Position numbers and translations under genes: made by a program. From JBBQSU01 sp038234815 (GTDB lineage: Bacteria > Planctomycetota > Phycisphaerae > Tepidisphaerales > Tepidisphaeraceae): DNA of 21,819 nucleotides. Location of the stretch: positions 1 to 21,819 of the forward strand of contig JBBQSU010000056.1 in assembly GCA_038234815.1 (NCBI GenBank), read 5' to 3'. The notes under the pieces were generated by a model. It had not been told where the DNA came from, made no database searches, and was given only the letters and a program-made list of their open reading frames with translations. Below are positions 21,145 to 21,819 of this stretch, piece after piece. Positions within the stretch are counted from its first letter, which is position 1, and each line of letters starts with the position of its first letter.

Positions 21145-21819
21145 TTACGCCGAAACCGGGGCGTTGTTGCCCGAAAGCCCCGCAGCCTGTCGCTTTTGAT
21201 ATTCGGCCCAGAACGACCTTTCCGGCACCCAGCCGAGGTGTGACCGGGCCTTGTCGGTCAATCCCGGCGATTTAAAGGCCGGCCAGTCTGCAGGAAGCGA
21301 GGGATAGCCCGGGCGACATTTTTCCAGCAATTCTGCCAAGGGGGTGGTGTGCCTGATGTCATCGGCAAAAAAGTGATACGCCTCACAACCGGGCTTATTT
21401 GCCTCGATCGCCAGGCGATACGCCCGGGCCGCATCGGTGACATGGACGAACGTCCCCATCCCGTCACCCAGCCAACCGCCGGGGCGAACTCCGGGGTTCA
21501 TAAACCCCCAAAATTTTTCCCCAAAAGAAGTAACCATCGGAAACCGAAAGATCGAGAAGGGAATCCCCGTCCTGGCGCTGGTTAACGACGCGAACTGCTC
21601 ATTGGTTGACTTGCCGATCGAATACTCATTCTGAGGCCGATGCGGATGGGTTTCATCAAATGGCACGTGCGCCGGGGCAATAGAACCTTCTCCAAATGTC
21701 CCATACACCTGGCACGTGCTGGTGTAGATCACCCGTTGAACCTTCATCTCGGCAGCGATCTCAAAAACGTTCGCCCCGACTGTGACGTTCTTGCGCAACA
21801 CTTCGGCAGGGTTGATTTT
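21145..21819 (-). CDS. NAD-dependent epimerase/dehydratase family protein (5' partial)
   Basis: The frame is open to the right edge with no start, so the N-terminal Rossmann GxxGxxG motif lies outside. The visible 224 residues of the extended short-chain dehydrogenase family contain VQRVIYTSTCQVYG (the Ser/Thr position) and the catalytic EYSIGKS (Tyr-x3-Lys). Next come FRFPMV, FVHVTDAARAYRLAIE and a short C-terminal substrate domain. It likely modifies a nucleotide sugar or similar substrate; which one cannot be told. It sits directly upstream of the pseudopilin gene and may be co-transcribed with it. A GTG near 21801 lies within the coding frame and is not the true start. Confidence 0.85.
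   Translation of the reverse strand, partial: KINPAEVLRKNVTVGANVFEIAAEMKVQRVIYTSTCQVYGTFGEGSIAPAHVPFDETHPHRPQNEYSIGKSTNEQFASLTSARTGIPFSIFRFPMVTSFGEKFWGFMNPGVRPGGWLGDGMGTFVHVTDAARAYRLAIEANKPGCEAYHFFADDIRHTTPLAELLEKCRPGYPSLPADWPAFKSPGLTDKARSHLGWVPERSFWAEYQKRQAAGLSGNNAPVSA

Overview
The window is a gene-dense, roughly 60% GC stretch of bacterial chromosome. It carries mostly housekeeping metabolism plus envelope genes. A Gram-negative envelope is indicated by two signal-peptide-bearing outer-membrane beta-barrels. Three features fit Planctomycetota, or a close PVC relative, best, although no single gene proves it: a prepilin-type protein with a short FTLVELLVV leader and a C-terminal FKDGHVD motif, a Bacillus-type (type 3) NadA, and intergenic repeats of the ACCACGAAGACACGAAG type. 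I see no CRISPR array, insertion sequence, integrase, tRNA or rRNA.

Layout. At 73-3085 (minus) lie a GT39-family membrane glycosyltransferase and a BBP2/OmpL-like porin with a strong terminator. At 3375-5378 (plus) lie nadA and a 6-phosphogluconolactonase gene, with an 8+8 bp dyad in front of nadA. From 5379 to 7009 is a gene-poor region holding degenerate tandem repeats, a perfect 36-bp palindrome and at most one small membrane protein gene. At 7010-9063 (minus) lie ispF and an orphan NtrC-type response regulator, separated by a cluster of dispersed repeats. At 9203-10078 (plus) is a TorF-like outer-membrane protein, convergent with ilvB (10124-11875, minus).

The ilvB upstream region is the most interesting part. 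A sigma70-type promoter (-35 TTGACG, 18 bp, -10 TATAGT) is followed by a long 5' hairpin. Next comes a 14-codon leader ORF reading MTQSRAIRLTVVVR, rich in Ile/Leu/Val codons, and then mutually exclusive short hairpins ending in UUUU just before the ilvB start. This looks like a branched-chain amino acid attenuator.

Beyond it, 12359-13900 (plus) encodes a B12-binding radical SAM protein whose stop codon overlaps that of trpB (13897-15123, minus). At 15423-17006 (plus) is a large protein of unknown function. From 17192 to 20340 there is a translation and N-degron neighbourhood. It holds clpS (plus), facing a minus-strand operon that runs Rrf2-type Fe-S regulator, membrane-anchored hypothetical, aat, truB. 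Aat writes the N-terminal Leu/Phe degron that ClpS reads, so writer and reader lie within 2 kb. The ClpS here carries Asp at the position where the family usually has a degron-contacting His. The window ends with a pseudopilin (20435-21118, minus) preceded by an NAD-dependent epimerase that runs off the right edge.

Starts were chosen from family alignment and ribosome binding sites. They are therefore often internal to the longest open frame.
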